Positions 32,849 through 41,450 of a DNA stretch of 64,000 bases are shown here, in pieces (positions within the stretch are counted from its first letter, which is position 1; every line of letters begins with the position of its first letter). This stretch comes from Sulfuricaulis sp040901545 (GTDB lineage: Bacteria; Pseudomonadota; Gammaproteobacteria; Acidiferrobacterales; Sulfurifustaceae): the NCBI RefSeq assembly GCF_040901545.1, contig NZ_JBBDYL010000038.1, positions 55,290 through 119,289 on the forward strand, read 5' to 3'. The notes under the pieces were generated by a model that searched no databases, had not been told where the DNA came from, and was given only the letters and a program-made list of their open reading frames with translations. A program made the position numbers and the translations under genes.

Positions 32849-33868
32849 TTACGCCGCTTCCATCGTCCGCGTATATTTACCGTCGCGGGCCAAGCCGTTC
32901 AGATAGCAGCGTGTATGAAATGCTTGCTGAGCGGCGGCGACATTGCTTTCCTGACCCTTCCAGACTGCAAGCACTGGCGCCTGCAGCGCCCGGCCGTAAG
33001 AGAAACTGACCTGCCACGGATGCGGACCCATCGCGTTGATGGCGTTCAGGTGATCGGTCGCGTCTTCGGCGCTCTGCCCGCCGGATAAAAACACGATGCC
33101 CGGCACCGCCGCCGGTACGTAGCGAGTCAAACAGCGTGCCGTGGCCTCGGCCACTTGCGTCACGCCGGCTTGACGCGCGCATTTTTTGCCCGCGATCACC
33201 ATATTCGGCTTGAGCAACATGCCTTCGAATATCACGCGGTGGGCGTCGAGTTCGGTGAATACCTCTTCAAGCACTCGAGCGGTCACCGTTTCGCAACGCT
33301 CAATCCCGTGAGCACCGTCCATCAGCACTTCCGGTTCCACGATCGGCACGATGTCCGCCTCCTGGCACAGGGCGGCATAGCGCGCGAGCGCATGGGCGTT
33401 CGCCCGGATCGCGTAGTCAGAAGGGAGATTGGTGTCGTTGATATCGATGACCGCGCGCCATTTCGCGAATTTTGCTCCGAGCTGCTTATATTCCGCGAGG
33501 CGTTCGCGCAGGCCATCCAGGCCCTCCGTGACTTTATCGCCGGGATAGAGCGCCAGTGCCTTGGCGCCTTTATCCACCTTGATGCCGGGGACAATTCCCC
33601 GGTTCGACAGCAGTCTGGCAAACGGTGTGCCGTCCCGGGTGGTCTGGCGCAGCGTCTCGTCGAAAAAAATGACGCCGCCGATATAGCGCTCGATGCCTTC
33701 GGTGGTAAAAAGGATCTCTCGATAACGGCGGCGGTTTTCCTCGGTGGATTCGAGCTTGATCGAATCGAACCGTTTCTTGATGGTAGGACCACTTTCGTCT
33801 GCCGCCAGCACGCCTTTCTGTTTCGCCACAATGGATCGGGCTACGGATTTGAGTTCTTTCGTATTCAT
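32849..33868 (-). CDS. Fructose-bisphosphate aldolase, class I
   Basis: Cleaves fructose 1,6-bisphosphate to dihydroxyacetone phosphate and glyceraldehyde 3-phosphate without metal, through a Schiff base. From the ATG at 33866-33868 the protein has 339 residues, matching bacterial homologues of the animal-type enzyme. Landmarks are LAADESGPTIKKRFDSI, FFDETLRQ, the Lys in FAKWRAVIDI, EPEVLMDGAH and the Schiff-base Lys in MLLKPNM, then LSGGQSAEDATDHLNAIN. The upstream in-frame extension to 33922 adds 18 residues not seen in the family. A GGAG lies about 13 bases upstream. Single gene; used in glycolysis and gluconeogenesis. Confidence 0.93.
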   Translation of the reverse strand: MNTKELKSVARSIVAKQKGVLAADESGPTIKKRFDSIKLESTEENRRRYREILFTTEGIERYIGGVIFFDETLRQTTRDGTPFARLLSNRGIVPGIKVDKGAKALALYPGDKVTEGLDGLRERLAEYKQLGAKFAKWRAVIDINDTNLPSDYAIRANAHALARYAALCQEADIVPIVEPEVLMDGAHGIERCETVTARVLEEVFTELDAHRVIFEGMLLKPNMVIAGKKCARQAGVTQVAEATARCLTRYVPAAVPGIVFLSGGQSAEDATDHLNAINAMGPHPWQVSFSYGRALQAPVLAVWKGQESNVAAAQQAFHTRCYLNGLARDGKYTRTMEAA

Positions 33869-34024
33869 GATTGATCCGCTCCGGAGAAAATGGAATGTAA
33901 TTCGTTCCGAAGATATTAACACAACCGATTGACTCAGTTTTAACGACAGGCAAGTGCGAGCGGCATATCGCCCGATCTGCGCGATCTGGCCTCATTTATT
34001 GCAATCTAGAAAGCGTGGTGGTGC

Positions 34025-34591
34025 CTACGGAAGAATGATGATCGGCGTGCCATCCGGCACGGCGCGCCAGATTTCCTCGATCTCCGCGTTGGTGACCGCG
34101 ATGCACCCATCCGTCCAGTCGCGGCTGTTGAAAAGAATATCATTAGAACCGATGAATACCGGGCGCCCGTGAATCATGATGGCGCCGCCCGGAGAATAAC
34201 CGCCGCGCTCCGCCTTCCCTCTGTCCTGAGTCCCGGGATAAGAAATATGCAGCGATAAATGATACAGGCTCGTCGGGTTGCGCCAATCGATCAGGTACGT
34301 ACCTTCGGGGGTACGGTAGTCGCCCTCCCGTTGTTTATGGCCGAAGGGCTGCCGGCCAAGGGATATCTGGTAACTTTTTATCACTTCACCCTGCTTCATC
34401 AACTTGAGCGTTCTTACGCCTTTGTTGACCACCACCCGGTCGGCCTGGGGTAACGGTTCTGCAAGAAGGTATGAATAGGTGCTGCTTGCGTGGCAGAAAC
34501 CGCTGAGGACGAGGAAAAGAATAACCACAGCCGTAGCGGGATAATGCATCATGAACTGACGCTTAAAACTGTCATTTCGCTCGCCTGGCAT
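34025..34591 (-). CDS. L,D-transpeptidase (YkuD/ErfK type)
   Basis: Exported cell-wall enzyme of 188 residues that makes 3-3 peptidoglycan crosslinks or attaches lipoproteins. The signal peptide is VVILFLVLSGFCHA. The YkuD domain begins VVVNKGVRTLKLMKQGEV and ends with the catalytic block: IMIHGRPVF with the active-site His, then SRDWTDGCIAVTN with the nucleophilic Cys in the (S/T)xGC pattern. Start codons at 34591 and 34552 are both possible; either gives a signal peptide. Not clearly linked to neighbours. Confidence 0.88.
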   Translation of the reverse strand: MPGERNDSFKRQFMMHYPATAVVILFLVLSGFCHASSTYSYLLAEPLPQADRVVVNKGVRTLKLMKQGEVIKSYQISLGRQPFGHKQREGDYRTPEGTYLIDWRNPTSLYHLSLHISYPGTQDRGKAERGGYSPGGAIMIHGRPVFIGSNDILFNSRDWTDGCIAVTNAEIEEIWRAVPDGTPIIILP

Positions 34592-35029
34592 TGCCTGTCC
34601 CAGCTTTAAGTTAAGCCTGAATTTGTGTCATGGCAACAGACGATTATCGACTGAGTGCAGCCGCCGGGCGAACAACCGTGACCTGAAATCAAATCCCGCC
34701 AGTTTTTAAACATATTCGCGAAACCCACGCCTTTTTCGAAGGAATCGCTCTCGTTTGCATTCAGCATGTGCAGCTGCGCGGCAAAACACTCCGTAACAGA
34801 GAACGGGGGCGGCGGTGTGCGCAGGTCGTCGTCACTGCCGCGCTCAATATCGACACGATATCTGCAAGATTTTCGCATCAGACACGCGTGGATAGCCTTG
34901 CTAATCGTGTTAGATATATAAGCCGACGAAAAATTTGGTAGCATTACGTGCCCGCAATGGAACCGTTCGCGGGCGCGAACGATCAAAACAGCCATCAAAC
35001 AAAATCAGCTTGATTTACAGGAGGGTATT
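34592..35029. other. Region upstream of peroxiredoxin, no clear gene
   Basis: The 438-bp gap is shared by the leftward transpeptidase gene and the rightward peroxiredoxin gene. A 130-residue reverse-strand frame (34606-34998) is open but has no family resemblance, no ribosome binding site and runs through the peroxiredoxin promoter area. The A/T-rich part around 34905-34945 is the best place for that promoter, but I could not fix the boxes. Confidence 0.4.
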
Positions 35030-35692
35030 ATGGGATTACGCATAGGTGACGATGCACCCGACTTTACCGCCGAAACCACGGAAGGAAAGATCGAGTTTCA
35101 CAAATGGATTGGAGACGGCTGGGCCATGTTGTTCTCCCATCCCAAGGATTTCACGCCGGTATGCACCACGGAACTGGGATTCCTGGCGAAACTCAAACCG
35201 GAATTCGAAAAACGTAATTGCAAAATCATCGGTTTGAGCGTGGACTCGGTCGAGGATCACAAGCGCTGGGCCAAGGATATCGCCGAAGCGACGGGCAATG
35301 CGCTCAATTATCCGCTGATCGGTGATACCAACCTCGAAGTCGCGAAGCTGTACGACATGATCCACCCGAACGCCAGCGGCAATGCCACGGGCCGCACGGC
35401 GGCGGACAACGCCACCGTGCGCTCGGTATTCATGATCGGCCCCGACAAGAAAATCAAGCTCATGCTTACCTACCCGATGAGCACGGGACGCGATTTCAAT
35501 GAAGTCCTGCGCGCGCTTGATTCCTGCCAGCTGACCGCCAAGCACAAGGTGGCGACACCGGTGAACTGGAAGCAGGGTCAGGACGTGATCATTGTCCCTT
35601 CCGTGTCGGACGAGGAGGCCAAGAAAAAATTCCCCGACGGCTGGAAGGCGCCCAAACCATACATGCGCTTCGTTCCGCAACCGCGCAACTGA
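35030..35692 (+). CDS. 1-Cys peroxiredoxin (Prx6 type)
   Basis: Thiol peroxidase that reduces hydrogen peroxide and organic peroxides. The peroxidatic Cys is Cys45 in FTPVCTTELG, preceded by SHPKD, the Prx6 signature. The C-terminal extension with TPVNWKQGQDVIIVPSVSDE followed by FPDGW and PYMRFVPQP is typical of 1-Cys enzymes. The length is 220 residues. A strong AGGAGG ribosome binding site precedes the ATG, and an intrinsic terminator with a UUCG loop follows. Single gene. Confidence 0.95.
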   Translation: MGLRIGDDAPDFTAETTEGKIEFHKWIGDGWAMLFSHPKDFTPVCTTELGFLAKLKPEFEKRNCKIIGLSVDSVEDHKRWAKDIAEATGNALNYPLIGDTNLEVAKLYDMIHPNASGNATGRTAADNATVRSVFMIGPDKKIKLMLTYPMSTGRDFNEVLRALDSCQLTAKHKVATPVNWKQGQDVIIVPSVSDEEAKKKFPDGWKAPKPYMRFVPQPRN

Positions 35693-35712
35693 ATTCGTCG
35701 GGAAACACCATC

Positions 35713-35740
35713 AAGGGCGCCTTCGGGCGCCCTTGTGTTT
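35713..35740 (+). terminator. Intrinsic terminator with UUCG tetraloop
   Basis: AAGGGCGCC (35713-35721) pairs with GGCGCCCTT (35726-35734) around a C(UUCG)G loop, followed by a T-rich tail. It ends the peroxiredoxin transcript and can also serve the convergent nuclease gene. Confidence 0.9.
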
Positions 35741-35750
35741 GGCCGGATAC

Positions 35751-36506
35751 CTAAACTGACTCTTGTTCCACTTCTTGCGCCGCGGCGCGGTAGTTGCAGA
35801 ACTCGCAGACAGGGTTGAGCGGCGGGATATCGTTCGATGTCAGGCAGCGGTGGGCCGCCTCGATGCACGGTTCCACCCAACCGTCATCGCCGACGTAGGG
35901 AATGATTTTTACGGAAAATTCCAGTCTGCCGTCGAAGCTTTCACGGTTGCGGCGGCCGTTGCAGTAGACGAAGTAGCCGGTCGCGGATATGTTCAGGCCG
36001 GCGCGACGCAGCAGCCATTGATAAATTTCCATCTGGCGCTTGTAGGAAATCTGCCAGTCGGCGTCGATATTGACCTCGCTGTCCTTGCTGGTGGATTTGT
36101 AATCGACAACGCTCACCTCGCCCTTCGGGTCAATCCACAAATCATCCACCGCCCCGGATATGATCAGATTGGTGGCTGCGTGGTGGTGCGTCACTCCCTT
36201 GAAGTTTTCGCGCCAATCGGCAAGCCGCGCGTCCCGATAAGGTATGGCATCGATGCCGTGCACCTGCATGAGCGGATGGGGTTCGCCAATAGCCCGATAG
36301 AGGTCGAATTCCTTCTTGAGCAGGTGGTCCACCGCGGAGTTGAGATTGAACGGCGGTCCCGAGGGCTGGCCGATGCCCAACCGGCGGTCGAGATAAAAGC
36401 AACGCGGGCAATTCAGATAATCCTCCAGCTTGGAGCGAGACAGCTTGAAAGGCTTGCGGGCCGCCGGCTCGAATAGGTTCCGTGTACGGCGGGTAGGCGT
36501 GGACAT
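35751..36506 (-). CDS. PD-(D/E)XK nuclease of the Cas4/RecB type
   Basis: Predicted DNA nuclease of 251 residues. The catalytic core reads GAVDDLWIDP (Asp121/122), VVDYKST (Asp135, Lys137) and QMEIYQWLL (the QxxxY helix). Cys33 and Cys36 (YLNCPRCFYL) with Cys234 and Cys237 (PVCEFCNYR) are placed as in Cas4/AddB-type iron-sulfur nucleases, with the cluster clamping both ends of the fold. There is no CRISPR array or cas gene nearby, so this is a solitary nuclease. A TTG start at 36521 is the alternative. It follows the TerB gene with essentially no gap. Confidence 0.85.
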   Translation of the reverse strand: MSTPTRRTRNLFEPAARKPFKLSRSKLEDYLNCPRCFYLDRRLGIGQPSGPPFNLNSAVDHLLKKEFDLYRAIGEPHPLMQVHGIDAIPYRDARLADWRENFKGVTHHHAATNLIISGAVDDLWIDPKGEVSVVDYKSTSKDSEVNIDADWQISYKRQMEIYQWLLRRAGLNISATGYFVYCNGRRNRESFDGRLEFSVKIIPYVGDDGWVEPCIEAAHRCLTSNDIPPLNPVCEFCNYRAAAQEVEQESV

Positions 36507-36524
36507 CGACTTGGATAACAATGC

Positions 36525-36998
36525 CTATTTTCTTCGCCGGCGGGCGGCATGCAGCGCGCGCTCGCGCGCGGCAATTTGTATTGGCCGCGGGACATGCAGC
36601 AGATCAGCAATCTTGTGCGCCAGGGTGCGCTCGAAGCGGTCGATCTCGTGGTCGGCGGCGGCTACCTGCCACATGTGCTCGACCACCTGCTCCTTCTGCG
36701 CCGGGGTGTAGTGTTTGTTGATGAGTGCGGTGAACTGATAGTAATCGGTGGCCTGCTCCGCCTCGGCCTCCGCCAAGCGCACGAGTTCAGCCGTCTCCCC
36801 GGCCGTGAGTTCGAATCGCGCCTGGATTGCGTCCGTCATGGCATGGCGTTCGACATCCTTGAGTTCGCGGTCCATGCGCATGACCTCGAACAGCAGCGCG
36901 GCCGTGGCGACTTGCAAGGCGTGATGTGCGCTCTCGCCCTCCTCCCGTCCGGCCGGAAGAATGCGCTGGTCAAAAAACTGTTTCAGGTTTTGCAGCAT
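36525..36998 (-). CDS. TerB-family protein
   Basis: A 157-residue, all-helical protein of the TerB (tellurite-resistance/DjlA N-terminal) fold. The two acidic, probably metal-binding repeats are visible: MRMDRELKDVERHAM near residue 42 and AADHEIDRFERTLAHKIADL near 118, with VATAALLFEVM before the first. It lies between the Fsr efflux gene (14-bp gap) and the nuclease gene on the same strand. No other ter genes are present, so tellurite resistance is not implied. TerB proteins are often found with stress or nucleic-acid processing genes. Confidence 0.85.
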   Translation of the reverse strand: MLQNLKQFFDQRILPAGREEGESAHHALQVATAALLFEVMRMDRELKDVERHAMTDAIQARFELTAGETAELVRLAEAEAEQATDYYQFTALINKHYTPAQKEQVVEHMWQVAAADHEIDRFERTLAHKIADLLHVPRPIQIAARERALHAARRRRK

Positions 36999-37012
36999 GG
37001 GAACCGCGGATT

Positions 37013-38311
37013 TTACCGCAGCGGTCCGTCCCGAGTCTCCGTGCTTATACCCAATTCGACATTGCCGGTGATGTCCACCGCCGCCGCTGGCGAATGCAGA
37101 ACCCGCTTTTCTGTCGCCAAGTCAGGCAGGAATCCGGCGAGCAGGCCGATGACCGGGAGAAATGCGCAAACATGAAACACGAACTGGATGCTGGTCGCAT
37201 CGGCGAGCTCACCCAGCACCGCCGCACCGATCCCCCCGAGGCCGAAGGCAAAACCGAAGAACAGGCCGGCGACGGTGCCAACCCGGGAAGGCATCAGTTC
37301 CTGCGCGTAAACCACAATTGCCGGAAACGCGGACGCGAGGATAAAGCCGATCAGCACGCTGAGCACGCCGGTCCAGAACAGGTTGACATACGGCAGCAGC
37401 AAGGTGAAAGGCAGCACGCCGAGGATTGAAACCCAGATCACGAGCTTACGACCGAAGCGGTCGCCGATCGGTCCTCCCGCGAACGTGCCGATGGCGACGG
37501 CGGCGAGAAACGCGAACAGGTGAATCTGGGCGCTGCGCACCGAAACCTGAAACTGATCGATCAAATAAAATATGTAGTAGCTGTTAATGCTGGCCGTGTA
37601 AAAGAACTTCGAGAAAACCAGGGCGATCAGCACGGCGATGGCCAGTGTCACTTTGACGCTCGGAAGCGCGGCCCGCGTACCGTCCTTCTCGGTGCGCGAT
37701 TTAATCCGCACCAGCCCGCGCTCCTTGTACCAGTGCGCCACTCGCACCAGCAGGAAAATCCCGAGCAGTGCCGCGAGCGAAAACCAGGCGACGCTGGACT
37801 GCCCGTATCGCAGCACGATGAATGCGGCGACCAGTGGACCGAGGGCGGAGCCGGTACTGCCACCCACCTGAAACAGCGATTGCGCCAATCCGTGTCGGCC
37901 GCCCGAGGCCATGCGCGCGACGCGCGACGACTCCGGGTGGAACACCGATGAGCCGGCGCCCACCAGCGCCGCCGCCAGCAACAGTGTGGCGTAATTGTGA
38001 GCGTACGCCAGCAGCAGCAAGCCGGCCAGCGAAAAGCCCATGCCGGTCGCGAGCGAATACGGCTTCGGTTTGCGGTCGGTGTAGAAACCGACCATCGGTT
38101 GCAGCACCGAGGCGGTGAATTGAAACGTGAACGTAAGCACGCCGATCTGGCCGAAATCGAGACCGTAATTAGTTTTCAGCATCGGGTAAATCGCCGGCAA
38201 CAGCGACTGCATCATGTCGTTGAGCAAATGACAGACGCTGATGGCGGCCAGGATGGGGAACGCCGTTTGCGCCGCCGTGGGATTGCCGTCTCCGGCCCGA
38301 ATCGTGCTCAC
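37013..38311 (-). CDS. fsr: Fosmidomycin resistance-type MFS transporter
   Basis: Inner-membrane drug/proton antiporter of 432 residues with 12 predicted spans. The N-terminus is diagnostic for Fsr: ILAAISVCHLLNDMMQSLLP then YPMLKTNYGL, followed by GVLTFTFQFTASVLQPMVG and the MFS loop DRKPKPYSLATGM. Start is GTG at 38309-38311. It may be the first gene of a unit with the TerB and nuclease genes (14-bp gap). Exports fosmidomycin and probably other small anionic compounds in relatives. Confidence 0.92.
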   Translation of the reverse strand: MSTIRAGDGNPTAAQTAFPILAAISVCHLLNDMMQSLLPAIYPMLKTNYGLDFGQIGVLTFTFQFTASVLQPMVGFYTDRKPKPYSLATGMGFSLAGLLLLAYAHNYATLLLAAALVGAGSSVFHPESSRVARMASGGRHGLAQSLFQVGGSTGSALGPLVAAFIVLRYGQSSVAWFSLAALLGIFLLVRVAHWYKERGLVRIKSRTEKDGTRAALPSVKVTLAIAVLIALVFSKFFYTASINSYYIFYLIDQFQVSVRSAQIHLFAFLAAVAIGTFAGGPIGDRFGRKLVIWVSILGVLPFTLLLPYVNLFWTGVLSVLIGFILASAFPAIVVYAQELMPSRVGTVAGLFFGFAFGLGGIGAAVLGELADATSIQFVFHVCAFLPVIGLLAGFLPDLATEKRVLHSPAAAVDITGNVELGISTETRDGPLR

Positions 38312-38385
38312 ATGATTTAATGATTATTGTTTCTGAAATCCTAGCATAAAACCCGGTGCTGCCGCTTCGTTGTCTTCCGGGTTCG

Positions 38386-38532
38386 AAGGCGGATATACTG
38401 CTGGGTGCCGTCGCGCAACGCTGGTTCGCGCTCGACGTTTCATGCCCTGCACTTCCCGCGTTGACCGCGTGGTATCGACGGCTGCGCGAACACCCGGCGT
38501 TTGCGCAGCACGTGGACCTGCCGCTTCCCTAA
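38386..38532 (+). pseudogene. 3' fragment of a glutathione S-transferase gene
   Basis: Forward-strand frame encoding the end of a GST helical domain: KADILLGAVAQRWFALD then LPALTAWYRRLREHPAFAQ and a stop at 38530-38532. The ADIxLG motif, aromatic RWFAL and 'AWYxRLxxxPAF' ending are characteristic. Nothing upstream encodes the rest; the Fsr gene starts about 75 bases away on the opposite strand. So this is a truncated relic left by a rearrangement. It is different in sequence from the YfcG-type gene at the left edge. Confidence 0.7.
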
Positions 38533-38561
38533 GGCCGTTTACGCAAAACCCATCGCGACTT

Positions 38562-40181
38562 CTAATCCGTCGCCCGGGGCGGTGACGCGAACGTAAGGTC
38601 GCCGTCACGTTCGAGCTGTTCCAGCAATTGAAACTCCCATTCGAGATAAGCGCGCATCAAGTCCTCGCGCTGATTTTCGCCCAGATGGTATGGACGCAGG
38701 TAAACGTCGTCGGGCGCGTCCGCCATGCGCTCGTCATCCTGGGCGAGCGGCAGATCACGCGCGCGCCAGGCCGCGGTTCCGCCGTCCAGCACGCGCACCG
38801 GTGCTTCGACCAAGCGCGTCGCCTCGGACGCCGCCAATCGCGCCAGCCGTCCGTCCTCCGACGTGAGTACAACGAGCGGCGCGCGCGGAATTTTTTTGAT
38901 ACTGGACATCAAGCGGGCACGAATGGCAAACCAGGCGCCCGGTATATGGCCCGCGCGATAGTTGAGGCTGCGCGCCAGATCGATCACCACCGCCTTGCCC
39001 CGTTCCATCAGCGCTGCAAGCTCCGCCGCGGTAATCGCATCGACCCGCGCCGCGTCGAGTCCCAGCACGGGCGCCGGCGGCATGCCAGTCTCGATCGGCC
39101 CGGCCATGCGTATATCGCGCAGCACGACCGTGTCGCGAAAACCCAGCTGCAGCATCCATGAGGCGACGAACACGGCGCGCACGCCCACATCGTCGATGAG
39201 AACGAGTCGCGCGTTGCGCGTCCCGACGTAGTGATCGGTGGCCTGCACCAGTTGCCCGCCGGGCGCACTAATGCTGCCGGCCGGATGTCCGGCCTCATAT
39301 TCTTCCGGTGAGCGAACATCGAGCAGATAGAGCGAACGCTCCTCGATCTCCGCGCGCCAGACAGCGAGCGTGTCGGCACCGACGACGCGCACACCGAAAC
39401 GTTCCGCCGCTCGCTGCGCCGCCGCCGGCGCCGCCTGGCGTGTGGCGGTGGACGCCGCCGGCGCACGGCGATCAGCGCCGCGTTCGAGCTTGAATCCCGC
39501 GAGATGCCAGCCCATCGTGCCGTTGCGCAACGCCGCCACGCGATTGGGAATCCCAGCGTTGATCAGCGTCTGCGCGCCGACGATGCTGCGCGTGCGCCCG
39601 GCGCAGTTCACGACGACGAAGGTATTGGGCGATGGAATCGCATCGCGCGCGCGATACGCCAGCTCCGCGCCGGGCAGCGAAATGCCACCCGGGATATTCT
39701 GCACGCGGTATTCATCCCAAGGCCGGCTGTCGAGTATTACGACGTCATCATCGCGATCGAGCATGGCCTTGAGCTCGGTCGCCGTGATCGACGGCGTGCC
39801 GTAAACATGCTCGACGTGTTCGCCGAATATCTTGCTCGGTACGTTGGTACCGATAAACAACTCGAAACCGGCGGTGCGCCATGCGGGTACGCCGCCCGCG
39901 AGCACCGCGACATCCGTGTAGCCGAAACGCGCGAGCTCGACGGCGGCGCGCTCCGCGAGACCCTCGGCGTCGTCGCACACGACGATGCGCGTGCTACGCC
40001 GCGGGACGATCCGCGACAATAGAAACTCCAGCCGGCTCAAAGGGACCGGCACCGCGAACAGGGGATGGCCGCGCGCGTGGACGCCCTCCTCGCGCACGTC
40101 GAGCAGCGCGAATTCACCGCCGTCGCGAACGATCGACTTGAGGAACGCCGGGCTTACCGTTCGCGGTGTATCGGTGGACAT
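38562..40181 (-). CDS. Four-domain rhodanese protein
   Basis: Sulfurtransferase-type protein of 539 residues with four rhodanese domains, at about 8-108, 128-232, 260-360 and 380-480. Only the first two keep a Cys in the active loop: Cys69 in IVVCDDAEG and Cys193 in VNCAGRTRS. Domains 3 and 4 have Asp and Ser there (VLIDDVGVR, VLTSEDGR), so they are probably structural or regulatory. The C-terminal 50 residues are helical. The ATG at 40179-40181 is chosen because homology starts there. No signal peptide, so it should act in the cytoplasm. Substrate could be thiosulfate or persulfide. Confidence 0.88.
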   Translation of the reverse strand: MSTDTPRTVSPAFLKSIVRDGGEFALLDVREEGVHARGHPLFAVPVPLSRLEFLLSRIVPRRSTRIVVCDDAEGLAERAAVELARFGYTDVAVLAGGVPAWRTAGFELFIGTNVPSKIFGEHVEHVYGTPSITATELKAMLDRDDDVVILDSRPWDEYRVQNIPGGISLPGAELAYRARDAIPSPNTFVVVNCAGRTRSIVGAQTLINAGIPNRVAALRNGTMGWHLAGFKLERGADRRAPAASTATRQAAPAAAQRAAERFGVRVVGADTLAVWRAEIEERSLYLLDVRSPEEYEAGHPAGSISAPGGQLVQATDHYVGTRNARLVLIDDVGVRAVFVASWMLQLGFRDTVVLRDIRMAGPIETGMPPAPVLGLDAARVDAITAAELAALMERGKAVVIDLARSLNYRAGHIPGAWFAIRARLMSSIKKIPRAPLVVLTSEDGRLARLAASEATRLVEAPVRVLDGGTAAWRARDLPLAQDDERMADAPDDVYLRPYHLGENQREDLMRAYLEWEFQLLEQLERDGDLTFASPPRATD

Positions 40182-40452
40182 GGATCGGTAGTAATTTATA
40201 TTGATGGAAAAAATATTAATCGAATAATCGGGGTTAAGGATTTGCCGGCCATGGTCGCCTCCTGTCGACTCGACGTGGGCAGGCTTTTGATAAAACATAT
40301 GATGGCTTAACAGAGATTCTTATGAAAGAAGATCCGTCATGGTCTGTAAGGAAGCGCTGACGACCTGTCATCCAAGGTACGGCTTTAATCCATATCATTA
40401 CCAAACCGGCCCCGAATGTGTATAGTCTTGCGGTAATCCGTGGGAAGTATTC

Positions 40453-40689
40453 ATGGATATTGACCTCAACCGCGACCGTGTTTTCCCGCCACTGGCTCGT
40501 CCTCCCAAGGCGGGCGCCATGTCAGCGCGCCATCACCCGCTAAACCATACCACGCATCCGCAACGAGTCGCCTTGAGCATTTTTCTGCTGACTCTATTGT
40601 TGCTGTTCCCCGCTTCCGCGCTGCTGGCCCAGGATTATGGCTCATCGCGATTTCTAAGCCGAGGCATTAATCGGCAACTCAAGGCTTGA
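40453..40689 (+). CDS. Possible short exported protein, maybe truncated
   Basis: A 78-residue frame preceded by GGGAAG. After a polar N-terminal part it has a strong hydrophobic segment, VALSIFLLTLLLLFPASALLA, that looks like a signal peptide ending in ALLAQ, but only 18 residues follow (DYGSSRFLSRGINRQLKA). An internal ATG at codon 23 would give a more usual signal peptide. The short mature part suggests either a small secreted peptide or the 5' remnant of a larger gene. Not recognised. Confidence 0.35.
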   Translation: MDIDLNRDRVFPPLARPPKAGAMSARHHPLNHTTHPQRVALSIFLLTLLLLFPASALLAQDYGSSRFLSRGINRQLKA

Positions 40690-40830
40690 TGATGGTGAAG
40701 TTGAAGTGAAACGGTGGAAATAAATGATTGGTTCAGTAAACTTTCGTTCTAAAATGTGTGGCCATACTCGTCTGAATTGATTGGCGGTTAATGAAATTAA
40801 ATTAATCACACAACACAAACGGAGCAACTT

Positions 40831-41019
40831 TTGAAAATCATAACGATATTGATCATCCTGGCCCTCCTCGCTACCGTCGTCTCCATCGTGATGGGGGTCG
40901 GCTCCATGGCCAAGGGCGGTAAGTATGATGACAAGCACAGTGGTCAATTCATGAACGCGCGTATCATTTTTCAAGCCATGGCGGCCATGCTGCTCGTGAT
41001 TGCGCTGATAGTGGGATAA
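40831..41019 (+). CDS. HIG1-like twin-transmembrane protein
   Basis: A 62-residue inner-membrane protein with two spans (IITILIILALLATVVSIVMG and FQAMAAMLLVIALIVG) joined by a short loop, GSMAKGGKYDDKHSGQFMNA. This is the layout of the HIG1/hypoxia-induced family, often found next to or acting on cytochrome c oxidase assembly. The start is TTG at 40831, with GGAG 7 bases upstream; there is no better start. No oxidase gene is in the window. Confidence 0.75.
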   Translation: MKIITILIILALLATVVSIVMGVGSMAKGGKYDDKHSGQFMNARIIFQAMAAMLLVIALIVG

Positions 41020-41117
41020 GCCGTGCCGAACGACAGGGCCGCCGCATCAGCGACTCTATCTCAACCCGTCCGCGAAAACGAAATGTGAGAAAATATAGAT
41101 CATCGAGCCTGGCCGCT

Positions 41118-41450
41118 TTAATTCCTGTTCGACACAATAGTTACCAACACGGAAGCGTCCTCGATTCCTTTGAGAGCGTGCAGATCGTCTCCCGCGAGAT
41201 ACACAAACTCACCGGCATGCAGCACCTGTTTCCGGCCCGGTGAGATGTGCTCAACCACACCTTCGAGGCATTGAATCGTGATTTCGCCGCGCACCTTGTG
41301 CTCGGCGAACTCTTCGCCCTTGAGGAGGATGTATCGAAAAACCTGAAGCTGATCGGTTTTCACGAGGGTAACCGAAATGGATTGCTGCAACTCCTTGCCC
41401 AGTGGTCGAATGTTAACAATCTCGCCGGATGCTGCATGATGAAGCGCCAT
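41118..41450 (-). CDS. Cupin-domain protein
   Basis: A small single-domain cupin of 110 residues. The two motifs are present in relaxed form: KGEEFAEHKVRGEITIQCLE (one His and Glu) and HAGEFVYLAGDDLHALKGI. One of the usual His ligands is missing in motif 1, so metal binding is uncertain. Such stand-alone cupins are often stress-related or sense small ligands. Monocistronic by position. Confidence 0.8.
   Translation of the reverse strand: MALHHAASGEIVNIRPLGKELQQSISVTLVKTDQLQVFRYILLKGEEFAEHKVRGEITIQCLEGVVEHISPGRKQVLHAGEFVYLAGDDLHALKGIEDASVLVTIVSNRN

Noticed and set aside
34606..34998. 130-residue reverse frame upstream of peroxiredoxin
   Set aside because: No family resemblance and it covers the peroxiredoxin promoter region; Cys-rich end looks accidental.
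35751..36506. CRISPR-Cas adaptation gene cas4
   Set aside because: The nuclease is Cas4-like, but no repeats-spacer array or other cas genes are in the window, so a CRISPR role is not supported.
36525..36998. Tellurite resistance operon
   Set aside because: Only a TerB-fold protein is present; no terA, terC, terD or terE genes are nearby.
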